Below the pieces are notes generated by a model. That model saw only the letters and a list, made by a program, of their open reading frames with translations, was not told where the DNA came from and ran no database searches. From NCBI GenBank assembly GCA_023390115.1, contig JAEWDM010000021.1, forward strand, positions 1 to 64,000: a stretch of 64,000 nt of DNA, read 5' to 3'. Of the stretch, positions 1 through 8,645 are shown piece after piece (positions within the stretch are counted from its first letter, which is position 1; every line of letters starts with the position of its first letter). This DNA is from Bacillota bacterium (lineage in GTDB: Bacteria > Bacillota > Clostridia > Acetivibrionales > DSM-27016). The position numbers were made by a program, and so were the translations under genes.

Positions 1-602
1 ACTGCCGTGGAAAGGCTTTTTTTCAGCTTTTTGAAGCTGCCCACATCCCTTTGGTGGCTTACAAAGCCAAAGTATTTTTCTGCAAACTGTTCATGGTCCT
101 CTATATTGAAAAGCTTCATAATAAAGCCCTTGTCAACCAGCCCGAGCAAATCCCTCCTTATGCCCAGATATATGCCGTAGGAGGAATACCTGTATGCCTC
201 CTCTTTGCCTGCGTAGCCCTCTATATCATGGGCGTTGTTGTGTATATAGGCCGAAACCGCGAGGTTGTATTCGTCAGTGTCCAGTATCCTGCTCTCAAAC
301 CTGCCCTGAAACACATGGCCATGCCTTTTATATTTATGATTGTAATACCGGACATAGGCAGTATTTAAGCAATGCATAAACTTTGAAACATCGAAGCCCT
401 TTGGGTCCAAGTGAAGGTGCAGGTGATTATCCATTAAGCAGTACGCATAAATGCTGCACTTATACTTGTCGGTATATCTCTTAAGCAGCCCGAGGTAATA
501 ATCCTTGTCGGCATCATCTCTGAAGAGAAGAAATTCGGACTCACTGCGGGACATTATATGAAAAATGGCACCGGTGTGTTTTTCGCGGGACTTTCTGGGC
601 AT
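1..602 (-). CDS. RAYT / Y1 (HUH) transposase, 3' end cut by window edge
   Basis: The ATG at 602 follows an AAAGGAG ribosome binding site, and the frame stays open to base 1, so the C-terminus is missing. The N-terminus reads MPRKSREKHTGAIFHIMSRS, followed by a DNHLHLHLD block that matches the HUH metal-binding motif of the Y1_Tnp family. Further on come HGHVFQGRFES and a YIHNNAHDIEGY block typical of REP-associated tyrosine transposases. These single-strand nucleases are usually single copy and act on short palindromic repeats rather than on their own ends. GGGGACATTCC-type palindromes occur several times between genes in this window, one about 180 bp upstream of this gene, which fits that role. 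Family assignment is firm; present activity is unknown. Confidence 0.85.
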   Translation of the reverse strand, partial: MPRKSREKHTGAIFHIMSRSESEFLLFRDDADKDYYLGLLKRYTDKYKCSIYAYCLMDNHLHLHLDPKGFDVSKFMHCLNTAYVRYYNHKYKRHGHVFQGRFESRILDTDEYNLAVSAYIHNNAHDIEGYAGKEEAYRYSSYGIYLGIRRDLLGLVDKGFIMKLFNIEDHEQFAEKYFGFVSHQRDVGSFKKLKKSLSTA

Positions 603-780
603 ATTTGACTCCTTTTCCGGCAGGGAGCAAATGAAGGGGCAGCGTTGCAATTCTAAGACAATCATTTAAGCATGTATGCCGTAATATACTATTTTCTATA
701 TTTTAACACAGAACATGCGTTTGGTAAAGAGGTTTTAAGTAAATTATTTTTGAAAAGTTTTGAAGAAATTTACTTGTTTA

Positions 781-795
781 TTGAGAAATGTCCCC
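781..795 (+). repeat. REP-like half element
   Basis: The sequence TTGAGAAATGTCCCC differs at one base from the 3' half of the element between pheS and pheT (TTGAGGAATGTCCCC, ending at 9706). It lies in the 232-bp gap between the RAYT gene and the FAD oxidoreductase. The same gap holds a 9-bp inverted repeat (AAGTAAATT at 737, AATTTACTT at 767). No matching 5' half is visible. Confidence 0.5.
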
Positions 796-834
796 TTAAT
801 ATGTTACACTAGTAGTAGCAAAGGTGGATTTTTT

Positions 835-2208
835 ATGGTATATGATGTAATTATAGTTGGTGCCGGAGCAAGCGGTATTTTCACAGCATATGAGCTTACA
901 CAAAGTGCTCCCGGTCTTAAGGTATTGATGATAGAGAAGGGACAGAGGCTGGAAAAAAGAAAATGTCCCATAGACGGTAAAAAAGTTAAGTCATGTATTA
1001 AATGTGCGACATGCAGTATAATGAACGGATATGGGGGAAGCGGCAGCATGTCCGACGGAAAGTACAATATAACTAATAATTTCGGCGGTGAGTTGTATAA
1101 ATACGTGGGATATGACGAGGCTCTCAGCCTTATGTATTATGTTGATGAGGTCAATTGCAGAATGGGAGGAGAGGGGGCTAAGCTCTATTCTACTGTGAAC
1201 TCCGGTCTGAAAACTCAGGCACTTAGAAATGATTTGCATTTGCTTGATGCGGAGGTAAGGCATTTCGGAACAGACAGGAATTTGATAATATTGGGGAACC
1301 TGTATCTATATTTAAAGGATAGGGTGGAGATAGTCTTTGACTGTGAAGTTAAGAGTATTTCCAAAGACCCCGGGAGCTTCTCCGTAGACACTGCAAAGGG
1401 CGGCTTTACAGGCACTAATGTAGTTCTTGCTACTGGACGCTCAGGCTCTAAGTGGATTTCGAAGGTGTGCAGCAGTCTGGGAATAAAGACCCGAAGTAAC
1501 AGGGTAGACATAGGAGTGAGGGTAGAGCTTCCTGCCGAAATTTTTGCACATATTACCGATGATGTATATGAGAGCAAAATAATATACCGCACAAAAAAAT
1601 ACTCAGATGCGGTAAGAACGTTCTGTATGAATCCGTATGGAGAGGTTGTCACAGAAAATACAAATGGAATAATGACGGTTAACGGGCATAGCTATGCCGA
1701 TCCCCGGCTGCACACAAAAAATACTAATTTTGCATTGCTTGTTTCAAATAATTTTACCGAGCCTTTTAAGGACAGCAATGAATATGGGGAGTCTATTGCC
1801 AGACTGAGCAATATGCTGGGGGGAGGTGTGCTTGTCCAGAAGTTCGGAGATTTAATTAAGGGACAGAGGACCAATGAGCACAGGCTGCAGCAGAGCTTTA
1901 CCATACCTACCCTCAATGCTACTCCGGGGGATTTGAGCCTTGTTATTCCCAAAAGGCAGTTGGATGATATTATTGAAATGATATACGCGCTTGATAAAAT
2001 TGCTCCGGGAACTGCCAACGAAAGCACTCTTCTGTATGGAGTGGAGGTGAAATTCTATAATTCTAAGGTTGAGGTGGATAACAGCCTTCAGACTGTGGTT
2101 AAGGGGCTGTATATACTGGGAGATGGTTCCGGGGTCACACATTCCCTTTCTCAGGCGTCGGCCAGCGGGGTGCATGCTGCCAGAGTAATAGCGTCTAAGC
2201 ATATGTAA
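835..2208 (+). CDS. FAD-dependent oxidoreductase (COG2509-like)
   Basis: The chosen ATG at 835 has AAGGTGG seven bases upstream and places the dinucleotide-binding motif at the N-terminus (MVYDVIIVGAGASG); the frame is open earlier but without such support. The N-terminal Rossmann fold carries GAGASG, then a cysteine pair region (KSCIKCATCS) and a glycine-rich NGYGGSGSMSDGKY block. The C-terminal FAD segment reads GLYILGDGSG. The protein looks like the uncharacterised FAD-dependent dehydrogenases of COG2509, about 460 residues, soluble. The substrate is unknown. It is a single gene, convergent with the cardiolipin synthase gene across a 41-bp gap. Confidence 0.8.
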   Translation: MVYDVIIVGAGASGIFTAYELTQSAPGLKVLMIEKGQRLEKRKCPIDGKKVKSCIKCATCSIMNGYGGSGSMSDGKYNITNNFGGELYKYVGYDEALSLMYYVDEVNCRMGGEGAKLYSTVNSGLKTQALRNDLHLLDAEVRHFGTDRNLIILGNLYLYLKDRVEIVFDCEVKSISKDPGSFSVDTAKGGFTGTNVVLATGRSGSKWISKVCSSLGIKTRSNRVDIGVRVELPAEIFAHITDDVYESKIIYRTKKYSDAVRTFCMNPYGEVVTENTNGIMTVNGHSYADPRLHTKNTNFALLVSNNFTEPFKDSNEYGESIARLSNMLGGGVLVQKFGDLIKGQRTNEHRLQQSFTIPTLNATPGDLSLVIPKRQLDDIIEMIYALDKIAPGTANESTLLYGVEVKFYNSKVEVDNSLQTVVKGLYILGDGSGVTHSLSQASASGVHAARVIASKHM

Positions 2209-2249
2209 TCTCTTTACCTGCCCTTGCTTTTTCAATAATTTGAGCGGAT

Positions 2250-3716
2250 TTACATGAGGGGGGAGAAAAGTCTGAAAAAACCCTCCTGCGCTTTTACTAA
2301 AAAGCTTCTTGAGCGGTACCACTCTTCAGTGACATACCGGCATACCTCCATGTCCTTCTTAAAAATTTCCGCGCATTGCTCTGAAAAGCTTGTGTTATAT
2401 ACAAATACGTTTATTTCAAAATCCAAAGAGAAGCTTCTTATGTCAATGTTTGTTGTGCCGAGGGAGGCTATCTTTCCGTCCATAACCAGCATTTTAGAAT
2501 GGAGAAACCCGGGGTATAAATACACCCTTATTCCATAGTCTATAAGATCCTGTATGTAAGAGAAGGTTACGCGGTAAACAAATCTTTTATCAGGCACGGA
2601 GGGAAGCATAATCCTTATATCCACACCGGACATTGCTGCGATCTGCAGAGCCTCTAAAAAAGGCTCGTCCGGGACAAAATACGGCGATTGAATATAGAGG
2701 AACTTTCTGGCTGAATTGATAACCTTGATAAGTCCCAATTTTATTTGCTCGCGGTTGGAGTCAGGCCCTGCCGATACTACCTGTACTCCTAATTGGCCCT
2801 GGCAATTAATCACCTCCGGGAAAAATTTTTTTAGCATTTCGGAGTCTTTTATACTGCCTTCCTTTGAGGTGTAATACCAATCTGACAGAAATCTTTCCTG
2901 AAGAGCATGGACCGACGAGCCGGTAATCCTGATATGCGTGTCCCTCCAGGGAGTCTTACGCTTATGCAGGCTCATGTATTCGTCTCCTATGTTTATGCCT
3001 CCGGTGTATCCTATCCTGCCGTCTATTACCACGATTTTCCTGTGGTTTCTGAAATTAATTCTGAGGTATGTCCCCAAACGCAAGGGGAAGAACCTGTAGA
3101 CCTTTCCACCGGCCTTTATTAGATCATTAAACATGCTGAATGGGGTAAACAGGCTTCCTACGTGATCGTAAAGCAGTCTTACCGATACTCCCTGATTTGC
3201 CTTTCTTGTCAGGCAATCCACAATTTTTCTTCCTATATTGTCATTATTGATTATAAAATACAGAAGGTGTATAGATTCCCGTGAGGCCTCAATGTCCTTT
3301 ATTAAGGAAGAATATTTATCCTTAGCCTCGGTAAAAATAACGATGCTGTTGTCTTGAGAATATATGCTCCGGCTTGCATTTAAGTGCATTTCTATAATAT
3401 CCAGATATTGCCCTATGCTTTTATCCGTAAGATAAATTTTTCTGTTATCCAGCAAATATTTTTGTCTTACAAGCTCTGCATTATACTGCAGGTCGTATTC
3501 CTTTTTATTTTTAAAAACTCTTTTTTTATTAAGGCGCAAATTTCTTCCGAAAATAAGGTATAGAACAATACCTACCGCAGGCAGAAAGCTTAGTATGAGT
3601 ACCCACACCGCAGCCGCGGAAGGCTTTTTTTTCTCTATATAGACGACGGCAATTATAAACAGAAAGTTTGCGACCATAATTATTTCCATAACCCTGGCCG
3701 TCAGTGAAGCATTCAT
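2250..3716 (-). CDS. cls: Cardiolipin synthase (phospholipase D family)
   Basis: This membrane enzyme condenses phosphatidylglycerol into cardiolipin. Two N-terminal hydrophobic segments (about residues 10-26 and 37-57) are followed by two PLD catalytic HKD motifs, HRKIVVIDG near residue 221 and HSKMLVMDG near residue 405. The length of 488 residues is normal for bacterial ClsA-type proteins. A TTG at 3722 is in frame, but AGGAGG sits only one base before it; the ATG at 3716 has proper spacing and is preferred. It is transcribed alone, convergent with the FAD oxidoreductase gene and divergent from the phosphatase gene. Confidence 0.92.
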   Translation of the reverse strand: MNASLTARVMEIIMVANFLFIIAVVYIEKKKPSAAAVWVLILSFLPAVGIVLYLIFGRNLRLNKKRVFKNKKEYDLQYNAELVRQKYLLDNRKIYLTDKSIGQYLDIIEMHLNASRSIYSQDNSIVIFTEAKDKYSSLIKDIEASRESIHLLYFIINNDNIGRKIVDCLTRKANQGVSVRLLYDHVGSLFTPFSMFNDLIKAGGKVYRFFPLRLGTYLRINFRNHRKIVVIDGRIGYTGGINIGDEYMSLHKRKTPWRDTHIRITGSSVHALQERFLSDWYYTSKEGSIKDSEMLKKFFPEVINCQGQLGVQVVSAGPDSNREQIKLGLIKVINSARKFLYIQSPYFVPDEPFLEALQIAAMSGVDIRIMLPSVPDKRFVYRVTFSYIQDLIDYGIRVYLYPGFLHSKMLVMDGKIASLGTTNIDIRSFSLDFEINVFVYNTSFSEQCAEIFKKDMEVCRYVTEEWYRSRSFLVKAQEGFFRLFSPLM

Positions 3717-3947
3717 ACGCAAGCCTCCTCTCTCCCAACCGAAATTTTTACGGCAGAAATTTATTTATGGCCAACTTATTATATGTTATATTGAAAAATA
3801 CTATTAAAATAAAAATTTCTGCGCAGGTATTAATTGCAGCCATTATAAATTAGACTACAGAGGGAGTGAAGGGTGTTGCTTACGCCATCCCGAACTGTTA
3901 ATATAAGTATATGATAAATAAAAAACTCTGAAAGGCAGTACTTAAAT

Positions 3948-4739
3948 ATGATAAAGGATATAATAAAAGACACAGAAAAAGCAGTGAGGGAAGCAGGAAA
4001 GTATTTTTTTACGGTGCTGGAGGATGAAAAAAGCATCATGCATAAAGGCTTTGCCAATTATGTGACTGACACCGATTTTGCTGTACAGAAGCTTATGATG
4101 GAAAAGCTAAAGAAAATCATGCCTGAAAGCAATTTTATAAGTGAGGAACTGGATCAATACAACCTGGAATGGGATAAGCCCACATGGGTTCTTGACCCCG
4201 TAGACGGAACAACCAACTATATGTATCAATACAGGCATTCTGCTATTTCGTTGGCACTTTTCATAGATGGCAGTCCTTCAATGGGGATAGTATATAATCC
4301 GTATTTGGATGAAATGTTTACGGCATTTAAGGGACAGGGCGCTTTTTTAAACGGGGAAAGAATAGCGGTAAGCAGCAGCAAAAAGCTGGAAGATTGTCTT
4401 ATAGGCTTTGGAACAACGCCTTATGACAGAAGCAAGGCAGGGATAACCTTTGATATCACGGAAAGGGTTTTTTCACGCTGCCGGGATGTGAGAAGGAGCG
4501 GCTCTGCGGCTCTTGATATATCATATGTGGCATGCGGAAGGCTGGACGGGTTCTATGAAATGAACCTGCAGATATGGGACTATGCTGCCGGCATGGTAAT
4601 CCTCAAAGAGGCCGGGGGAATTTGCAGCAGGTGGAATGGAGATGAAATTAACCCGGTAGGACCGGAAAGCATTCTGGGGAGCAATGGACTGGTGCACAAG
4701 GAGCTTGTGGATATTACCGGGACATTCCTGAAGTATTAA
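3948..4739 (+). CDS. Inositol monophosphatase family protein (SuhB-like)
   Basis: This 263-residue protein carries the full metal-dependent phosphatase signature: EEL at 66-68, DPVDGTTN at 83-90, and a C-terminal WDYAAGMVILKEAGG block. Family members hydrolyse inositol phosphates, related sugar phosphates or 3'-phosphoadenosine phosphate; the substrate cannot be read here. The last codons (ITGTFLKY and the stop) lie inside a sequence that matches the GGGACATTCC repeat family, so the C-terminus may have been replaced or extended by a repeat. The gene is monocistronic: the next gene starts 444 bp later behind its own promoter. Confidence 0.88.
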   Translation: MIKDIIKDTEKAVREAGKYFFTVLEDEKSIMHKGFANYVTDTDFAVQKLMMEKLKKIMPESNFISEELDQYNLEWDKPTWVLDPVDGTTNYMYQYRHSAISLALFIDGSPSMGIVYNPYLDEMFTAFKGQGAFLNGERIAVSSSKKLEDCLIGFGTTPYDRSKAGITFDITERVFSRCRDVRRSGSAALDISYVACGRLDGFYEMNLQIWDYAAGMVILKEAGGICSRWNGDEINPVGPESILGSNGLVHKELVDITGTFLKY

Positions 4740-4830
4740 ACGTTAAATGCGCTTTAATTCAGTTTTGGGGAATATTTCTCGATATTGAAACGAGCAAACG
4801 AGCAACGAGCTTAATTGAGGAATGTTACTA
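4718..4830. repeat. Degenerate REP-like repeat cluster
   Basis: Bases 4719-4732 (GGGACATTCCTGAA) match the left arm of the intact element at 8110-8160, followed by a similar inner part (AAGTATTAAA, then TTAAATGCGCTTTAATT). A second, opposite half (AGCTTAATTGAGGAATGTTAC) lies at about 4808-4828. Between them is a short CGAGCAAACGAGCAACGAGC direct repeat. The cluster overlaps the stop codon of the phosphatase gene. Confidence 0.5.
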
Positions 4831-4839
4831 AGACTGTTA

Positions 4840-4868
4840 TTGACATTATAATCCAACAGGTATATAAT
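4840..4868 (+). promoter_or_regulatory. Consensus sigma-A promoter for the ABC importer operon
   Basis: TTGACA at 4840-4845 and TATAAT at 4863-4868 are both perfect and are separated by 17 bp. Transcription should start near 4875, giving a leader of about 310 nt before the solute-binding protein gene at 5184. The leader can fold small hairpins (CTTG-GCGAAA-CAAG near 4912-4925) before the large palindrome at 5017. I recognise no known riboswitch class in it. Confidence 0.7.
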
Positions 4869-5016
4869 ATCTATTAAAGAATACTAATCAGATACGTATA
4901 GTAGGCATAAGCTTGGCGAAACAAGTATATGATTTTATCATGTGCAAGGAAGCATTAATTGATAATACGTTAAAAAATTAATATATTTATATAAGATATT
5001 TATAACTGACTAAATT

Positions 5017-5063
5017 AGCCAGAGGTTATAAAGACATGATTCATGTCTTTATAACCTCTGGCT
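5017..5063 (+). terminator. 47-nt perfect palindrome, terminator or attenuator
   Basis: Two 23-nt arms, starting AGCCAGAGGTTATAAAG, are perfectly complementary around a single central T at 5040. TTTTATTATTT follows. In RNA this forms an exceptionally long hairpin inside the leader of the ABC importer. It could terminate or attenuate transcription from the 4840 promoter, or be a remnant of a small palindromic element. No alternative antiterminator is evident. Confidence 0.6.
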
Positions 5064-5183
5064 TTTATTATTTAATTACTTTTAGAAAAGGGACATGGAT
5101 TAGGTTGGAATTAAAAATAAACATATATCAATGATCACTCGCTAAAAGCGGGACATAATAAATATTAGGAGGCAAAATAAATC

Positions 5184-6254
5184 ATGAAAAAATTAACAAG
5201 ACTTGCAATTCTACTAGTTATGGTATTAACTCTGGGCATATTGCTCATTGCCTGCTCCGGCAAACCGGTTGAAGAGAGCGGCAGCGTTAATTCGTCAGGT
5301 ACGCCAAAAGCTGGCTCGGCCGAATACAAATATGGGAAAATCGACATCCCGGGCAAGGATGGCGCACTTTGCGCTGCCCCTATTTATATCGCGTTTGAAA
5401 AAGGATTTTTTGCTGAAGAAGGTTTTGATGTAACACTTATCTCTGCTAACGCCGAAGCACGTAAAATTGGTCTGAATAATGGAACAATCCCTATTATAAA
5501 CGGTGACTTCCAGTTTTTCCCGTCCATTGAGAACGACGTTAAGGTTAAAGTTGTAGATGGTCTGCACAATGGATGCATTAAGTTTCTTGTTCCAAAGGAT
5601 TCACCGATCAATGGTGCTAAAGATCTCAGGGGCTTGAAAATCGGTGTGGACGAAATCGGAGGCACGCCACACCAGGTGGCTTCGGTTTGGCTTGAGAAGA
5701 ATGGAATTTCCGCAAAGCCTGAAGATGGTGAAGTACAATTTCTTCCTTTTGACGATGGGAACCTTGAAGTAGAAGCCCTTAATAAAGGCGAGATTGATGT
5801 AGCCGCTCTGTGGGATCCGTTTGGTTCGGTTCAGGAAAAGACCGGAAAATATAAGGTTATCTTTGATCTTTCCACCGAACCGACATTTGCCGGTAAATAC
5901 TGCTGCTTCCTTTATGCTTCTGACAAGCTGCTTAACGAGGAGCCTGAAAAAATAGCCGCATTGCTTCGTGCTTACCGCAAGTCTCAGAACTGGATTGCTG
6001 AGAATCCTGATGAAGCAGTTCAGCTCATTATTGATGGCAAATATTCTGCAATTGAGGATGAAGAGCTTGCTGTCGAGCTTGTTAAACATTATGAGTATCC
6101 CTCGGCGCACGCTCATAATATTAACAAGCAGGACGTGGGCGAAGACGTGCTTTATTTTGCGACTGAGCTCTATAACATAGGATACCTGAAAACTAATCCC
6201 GATGAATTTGTGAAAAAAGCATATCAAAAGGTAGACCTGACACTTGGTAAATAG
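5184..6254 (+). CDS. ABC importer solute-binding lipoprotein (NMT1/SsuA-like)
   Basis: The N-terminus is a lipoprotein signal peptide with lipobox LLIAC, so C24 should be lipidated and the protein tethered outside the membrane. The mature part resembles the NrtA/SsuA/TauA/ThiY superfamily: APIYIAFEKGFFAEEGFDV, then KDLRGLKIGVDEIGG and an AALWDPFG segment. Members bind nitrate, sulfonates, taurine or pyrimidine precursors; the ligand cannot be read here. AGGAGG precedes the ATG. It is the first gene of an operon with permease and ATPase, 12 bp before the permease. Arginine codons are often CGT/CGC, unlike the AGR-rich flanking genes. Confidence 0.85.
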   Translation: MKKLTRLAILLVMVLTLGILLIACSGKPVEESGSVNSSGTPKAGSAEYKYGKIDIPGKDGALCAAPIYIAFEKGFFAEEGFDVTLISANAEARKIGLNNGTIPIINGDFQFFPSIENDVKVKVVDGLHNGCIKFLVPKDSPINGAKDLRGLKIGVDEIGGTPHQVASVWLEKNGISAKPEDGEVQFLPFDDGNLEVEALNKGEIDVAALWDPFGSVQEKTGKYKVIFDLSTEPTFAGKYCCFLYASDKLLNEEPEKIAALLRAYRKSQNWIAENPDEAVQLIIDGKYSAIEDEELAVELVKHYEYPSAHAHNINKQDVGEDVLYFATELYNIGYLKTNPDEFVKKAYQKVDLTLGK

Positions 6255-6266
6255 GAGGCGCCAGAC

Positions 6267-7331
6267 TTGAATACTATTAAAGAATTGACCGTTCCTCATT
6301 TGTTAAAGCAAGGAGGGAGCAATAAACAACATATATCAAGCCTGAAATTTATCCTGCTTACATTATTTACAGTGTCGGGATTTACGTTAGCGATATTTGC
6401 TAATTTATTTTTCAGACAGATTGCCGATGTAAAAATAACTGCCTATTCCTATGGCGCGCTGGTGATTGATATCAATGGCGCATATCGCATTGTACTTGGA
6501 GTGCTAATCCTTCTGTACCTTGGTATAGCTGTACGCTTTTTCTTTGATACCGACAGGCGGGTAAGCTTTTCAAGGCGTGCGCCGTTTCGGTTCGCGATAG
6601 GCAGTGCACTTGCTGTTTGGGATATTCTGGGCACAAAGCTGTTATTACTTCCACAGCCATTCTTTCCCGGTCCGGCACGTATCATAGAGGCCTTCCTGAT
6701 GGAAGGCGATTATATATGGCAAAACACATTGTATTCGCTTCGTTTATTTGCCGTTGGCTTCACAATTGGTGTGGTGTTTGGCGTAGGGACCGGTATCCTT
6801 ATCGGCTGGTTTCCCAAAATATATTATTGGATTTATCCGGTATTGAAAATAACAGGAGTTATTCCGGCGGTAGCATGGATGCCATTTGCCCTTACCTTGT
6901 TCCCCACCCCTTTTTCTGCGGCGGCGTTTCTTATTGTAATCTGTGCATGGTTTTCAATTGCATCGCTTACAGCGCAGGGCATTCAAAGTACGCAGAGGTC
7001 GCAGTTTGAAGTTGCGCGGACGCTTGGAGCAAAGACCCCGTTTCTGGTATTCCATGTAGCGATACCCCATGCTATGCCGCAGATTTTTACCGGTATATCA
7101 AATGCAAACGGTTTCGCGTTTACAACACTCGTTATGGCGGAAATGATGGGGCAGCCGGGCGGACTTGGCTACTACATTAACGCGTCAAAGGTATGGAGCG
7201 CTTATTACAAGGTTTTTGCGGCAATTATTGTAATGGCCATACTGTTCAGCTTGATTTTGGAAAGCATTGGTATAATTCAAAGGCGCGTTCTTAGGTGGCA
7301 GAAAGGTCTGGTGAAAAGCGATGCTCAGTAA
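6267..7331 (+). CDS. ABC importer permease (SsuC/TauC-like) with N-terminal extension
   Basis: The TTG start at 6267 has AGGAGG eight bases upstream. The C-terminal 230 residues form a BPD_transp_1 permease domain with the cytoplasmic EAA-type loop EVARTLGAKTPFLVFHVAIP, which docks the ATPase. The 354-residue length exceeds the usual 250-280 because about 110 N-terminal residues add two extra hydrophobic segments (roughly 24-47 and 70-90). That extension is unusual for SsuC-type permeases. The end overlaps the ATPase gene by 11 bp, which supports translational coupling. Confidence 0.87.
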   Translation: MNTIKELTVPHLLKQGGSNKQHISSLKFILLTLFTVSGFTLAIFANLFFRQIADVKITAYSYGALVIDINGAYRIVLGVLILLYLGIAVRFFFDTDRRVSFSRRAPFRFAIGSALAVWDILGTKLLLLPQPFFPGPARIIEAFLMEGDYIWQNTLYSLRLFAVGFTIGVVFGVGTGILIGWFPKIYYWIYPVLKITGVIPAVAWMPFALTLFPTPFSAAAFLIVICAWFSIASLTAQGIQSTQRSQFEVARTLGAKTPFLVFHVAIPHAMPQIFTGISNANGFAFTTLVMAEMMGQPGGLGYYINASKVWSAYYKVFAAIIVMAILFSLILESIGIIQRRVLRWQKGLVKSDAQ

Positions 7332-8106
7332 TGTGATAATTGAAATCAAAAATGTCAGCCGCACATATATCGACGACAAAGACAGCATGGTCGAAGCGCT
7401 GAAGAACATTAACCTCACAATTCAGCGCGGAGAATTTGTGTCTATTATCGGCTCATCCGGCTGCGGCAAGACGACACTGCTGCGACTTATCGCCGGGCTT
7501 GACGCGCCGGAAACAGGCATACTTACGCTTGACGGCCAGGAAATCACTTCTCCTGATCCTCAAAGGGGTTATGTTTTTCAGCAAGGAGGGCTGTTCCCCT
7601 GGCTGACGGTGGAGCAAAATATTGCCACAGGTTTGAAAGCGCGTCACGTCTATCGTCAAAATAAGGAACAGGTTGGGCATTACATAAATTTAATCGGATT
7701 AACCGGCTTTGAGAAATCCTTTCCGCATCAGATAAGCGGTGGCATGGCGCAGCGTGTGGCAATTGCACGTGCACTGATAAATAAGCCCAAGGCGCTTCTT
7801 CTTGATGAGCCTATGGGCGCTCTTGATTCGTTTACCCGCGCAGATATTCAGGATAAGCTGCTTGAGCTTCGCAAAGAAAATGATACGACAATGGTGCTTG
7901 TAACCCATGATGTTGACGAAGCGATTTATCTTAGTGACCGTATTGTAATTATGACACCGCGTCCAGGCAAAATTAGTGAGATTTTAACCATTAAAATACC
8001 GCACCCACGCAATCGAGGTGGAGAGGAGTTTTTATCCGTGCGGAGAGATATACTTGAAAAATTGCATTTTGCGAGTGCGCGGCCTCAGATGGATTATATA
8101 ATATAG
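7321..8106 (+). CDS. ABC importer ATPase (SsuB/NrtD-like)
   Basis: This is the energising subunit of the importer. Walker A is GSSGCGKTT near residues 43-51, the Q-loop region reads YVFQQGGLFPW, the signature is SGGMAQRVAIARAL, Walker B is ALLLDEPMGALD, and the switch histidine lies in VTHDVDEA. FPWLTV after the Q-loop is typical of nitrate/sulfonate/taurine importers. Arginine codons here are almost all CGN, in clear contrast to pheS just downstream, so the operon may be acquired. A REP-like palindrome follows four bases after the stop and may end the transcript. Confidence 0.92.
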   Translation: MLSNVIIEIKNVSRTYIDDKDSMVEALKNINLTIQRGEFVSIIGSSGCGKTTLLRLIAGLDAPETGILTLDGQEITSPDPQRGYVFQQGGLFPWLTVEQNIATGLKARHVYRQNKEQVGHYINLIGLTGFEKSFPHQISGGMAQRVAIARALINKPKALLLDEPMGALDSFTRADIQDKLLELRKENDTTMVLVTHDVDEAIYLSDRIVIMTPRPGKISEILTIKIPHPRNRGGEEFLSVRRDILEKLHFASARPQMDYII

Positions 8107-8109
8107 ATA

Positions 8110-8160
8110 TGGGGACATTCCTTAAGCATTAAATGAAGCTTAATTTAAGGAATGTCCCCA
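8110..8160. repeat. Intact REP-like palindrome
   Basis: TGGGGACATTCCTTAA at 8110-8125 is perfectly complementary to TTAAGGAATGTCCCCA at 8145-8160, around a 19-nt AT-rich centre that contains a further short inverted repeat. This is the clearest copy of the repeat family in the window. It follows the ABC operon directly and could also act as a hairpin that stabilises the 3' end of the mRNA. Confidence 0.75.
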
Positions 8161-8243
8161 AGGCCTGCCACTGTTTAAAAAATTTATTGTATAAAAGCTT
8201 TTATGGTGTTATAATAATACAAAATATAAGTTTAATATTCAAA

Positions 8244-8592
8244 AAGGCTGTGAAGGAGTAAAGTAGCCGTCTTAAGAGTCCCTTTCAGAGAAATGGTACC
8301 TGTGTAAAAGAGGTGTTTGGCAGGGTGGAAGTACCTTATGGGACAGGATGTCGAAGTTCCCTCCGGAGCTGCACGCTGAACAATTGCCGTGGAAGAGGGT
8401 CGTTTTCCTCTCCGGCTAAAAAGTAGGAGGTGCCGGAGCAAACCCGTTAAAGTAAGAGGGTAATGATTTTGTATGCTTAAATTAAGTTGCCCTTATGAGA
8501 GTGGCCGTTTTATGTTTTCACAGGCCAAATTCGGGTGGTACCGCGAAGAATGCCTTCGTCCCTTTAGTTTGGGGATGAGGGCTTTTTGATTG
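8244..8592 (+). ncRNA. T-box leader controlling pheST
   Basis: The leader contains the diagnostic T-box bulge sequence GGGTGGTACCGCG at about 8533-8545, followed by a terminator: GCCTTCGTCCC (from 8552) pairs with GGGGATGAGGGC (ending 8582) before a T run. Upstream lies a long stem I region beginning AAGGAGTAAAGTAG. T-box RNAs bind uncharged tRNA and allow readthrough when the cognate amino acid is scarce. The next genes encode phenylalanyl-tRNA synthetase, so tRNA-Phe is the expected ligand. A TTC lies in the likely specifier region near 8355, but I did not fold the RNA to prove it. Confidence 0.92.
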
Positions 8593-8645
8593 CCGTACGG
8601 CCTTTTAAGGGCTTGGGCAATAAATTTTAGAAGGGAGAAGGTAGA

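Noticed and set aside
804..1652. Long minus-strand open frames opposite the FAD oxidoreductase
   Set aside because: They lie fully inside a convincing plus-strand gene, lack ribosome binding sites and show no recognisable domains; many similar shadow frames occur in the GC-richer cobalamin genes.
4875..5016. Purine, TPP or guanidine riboswitch before the ABC importer
   Set aside because: The enclosed two-hairpin layout resembles a three-way junction, but none of the conserved nucleotides of these classes is present.
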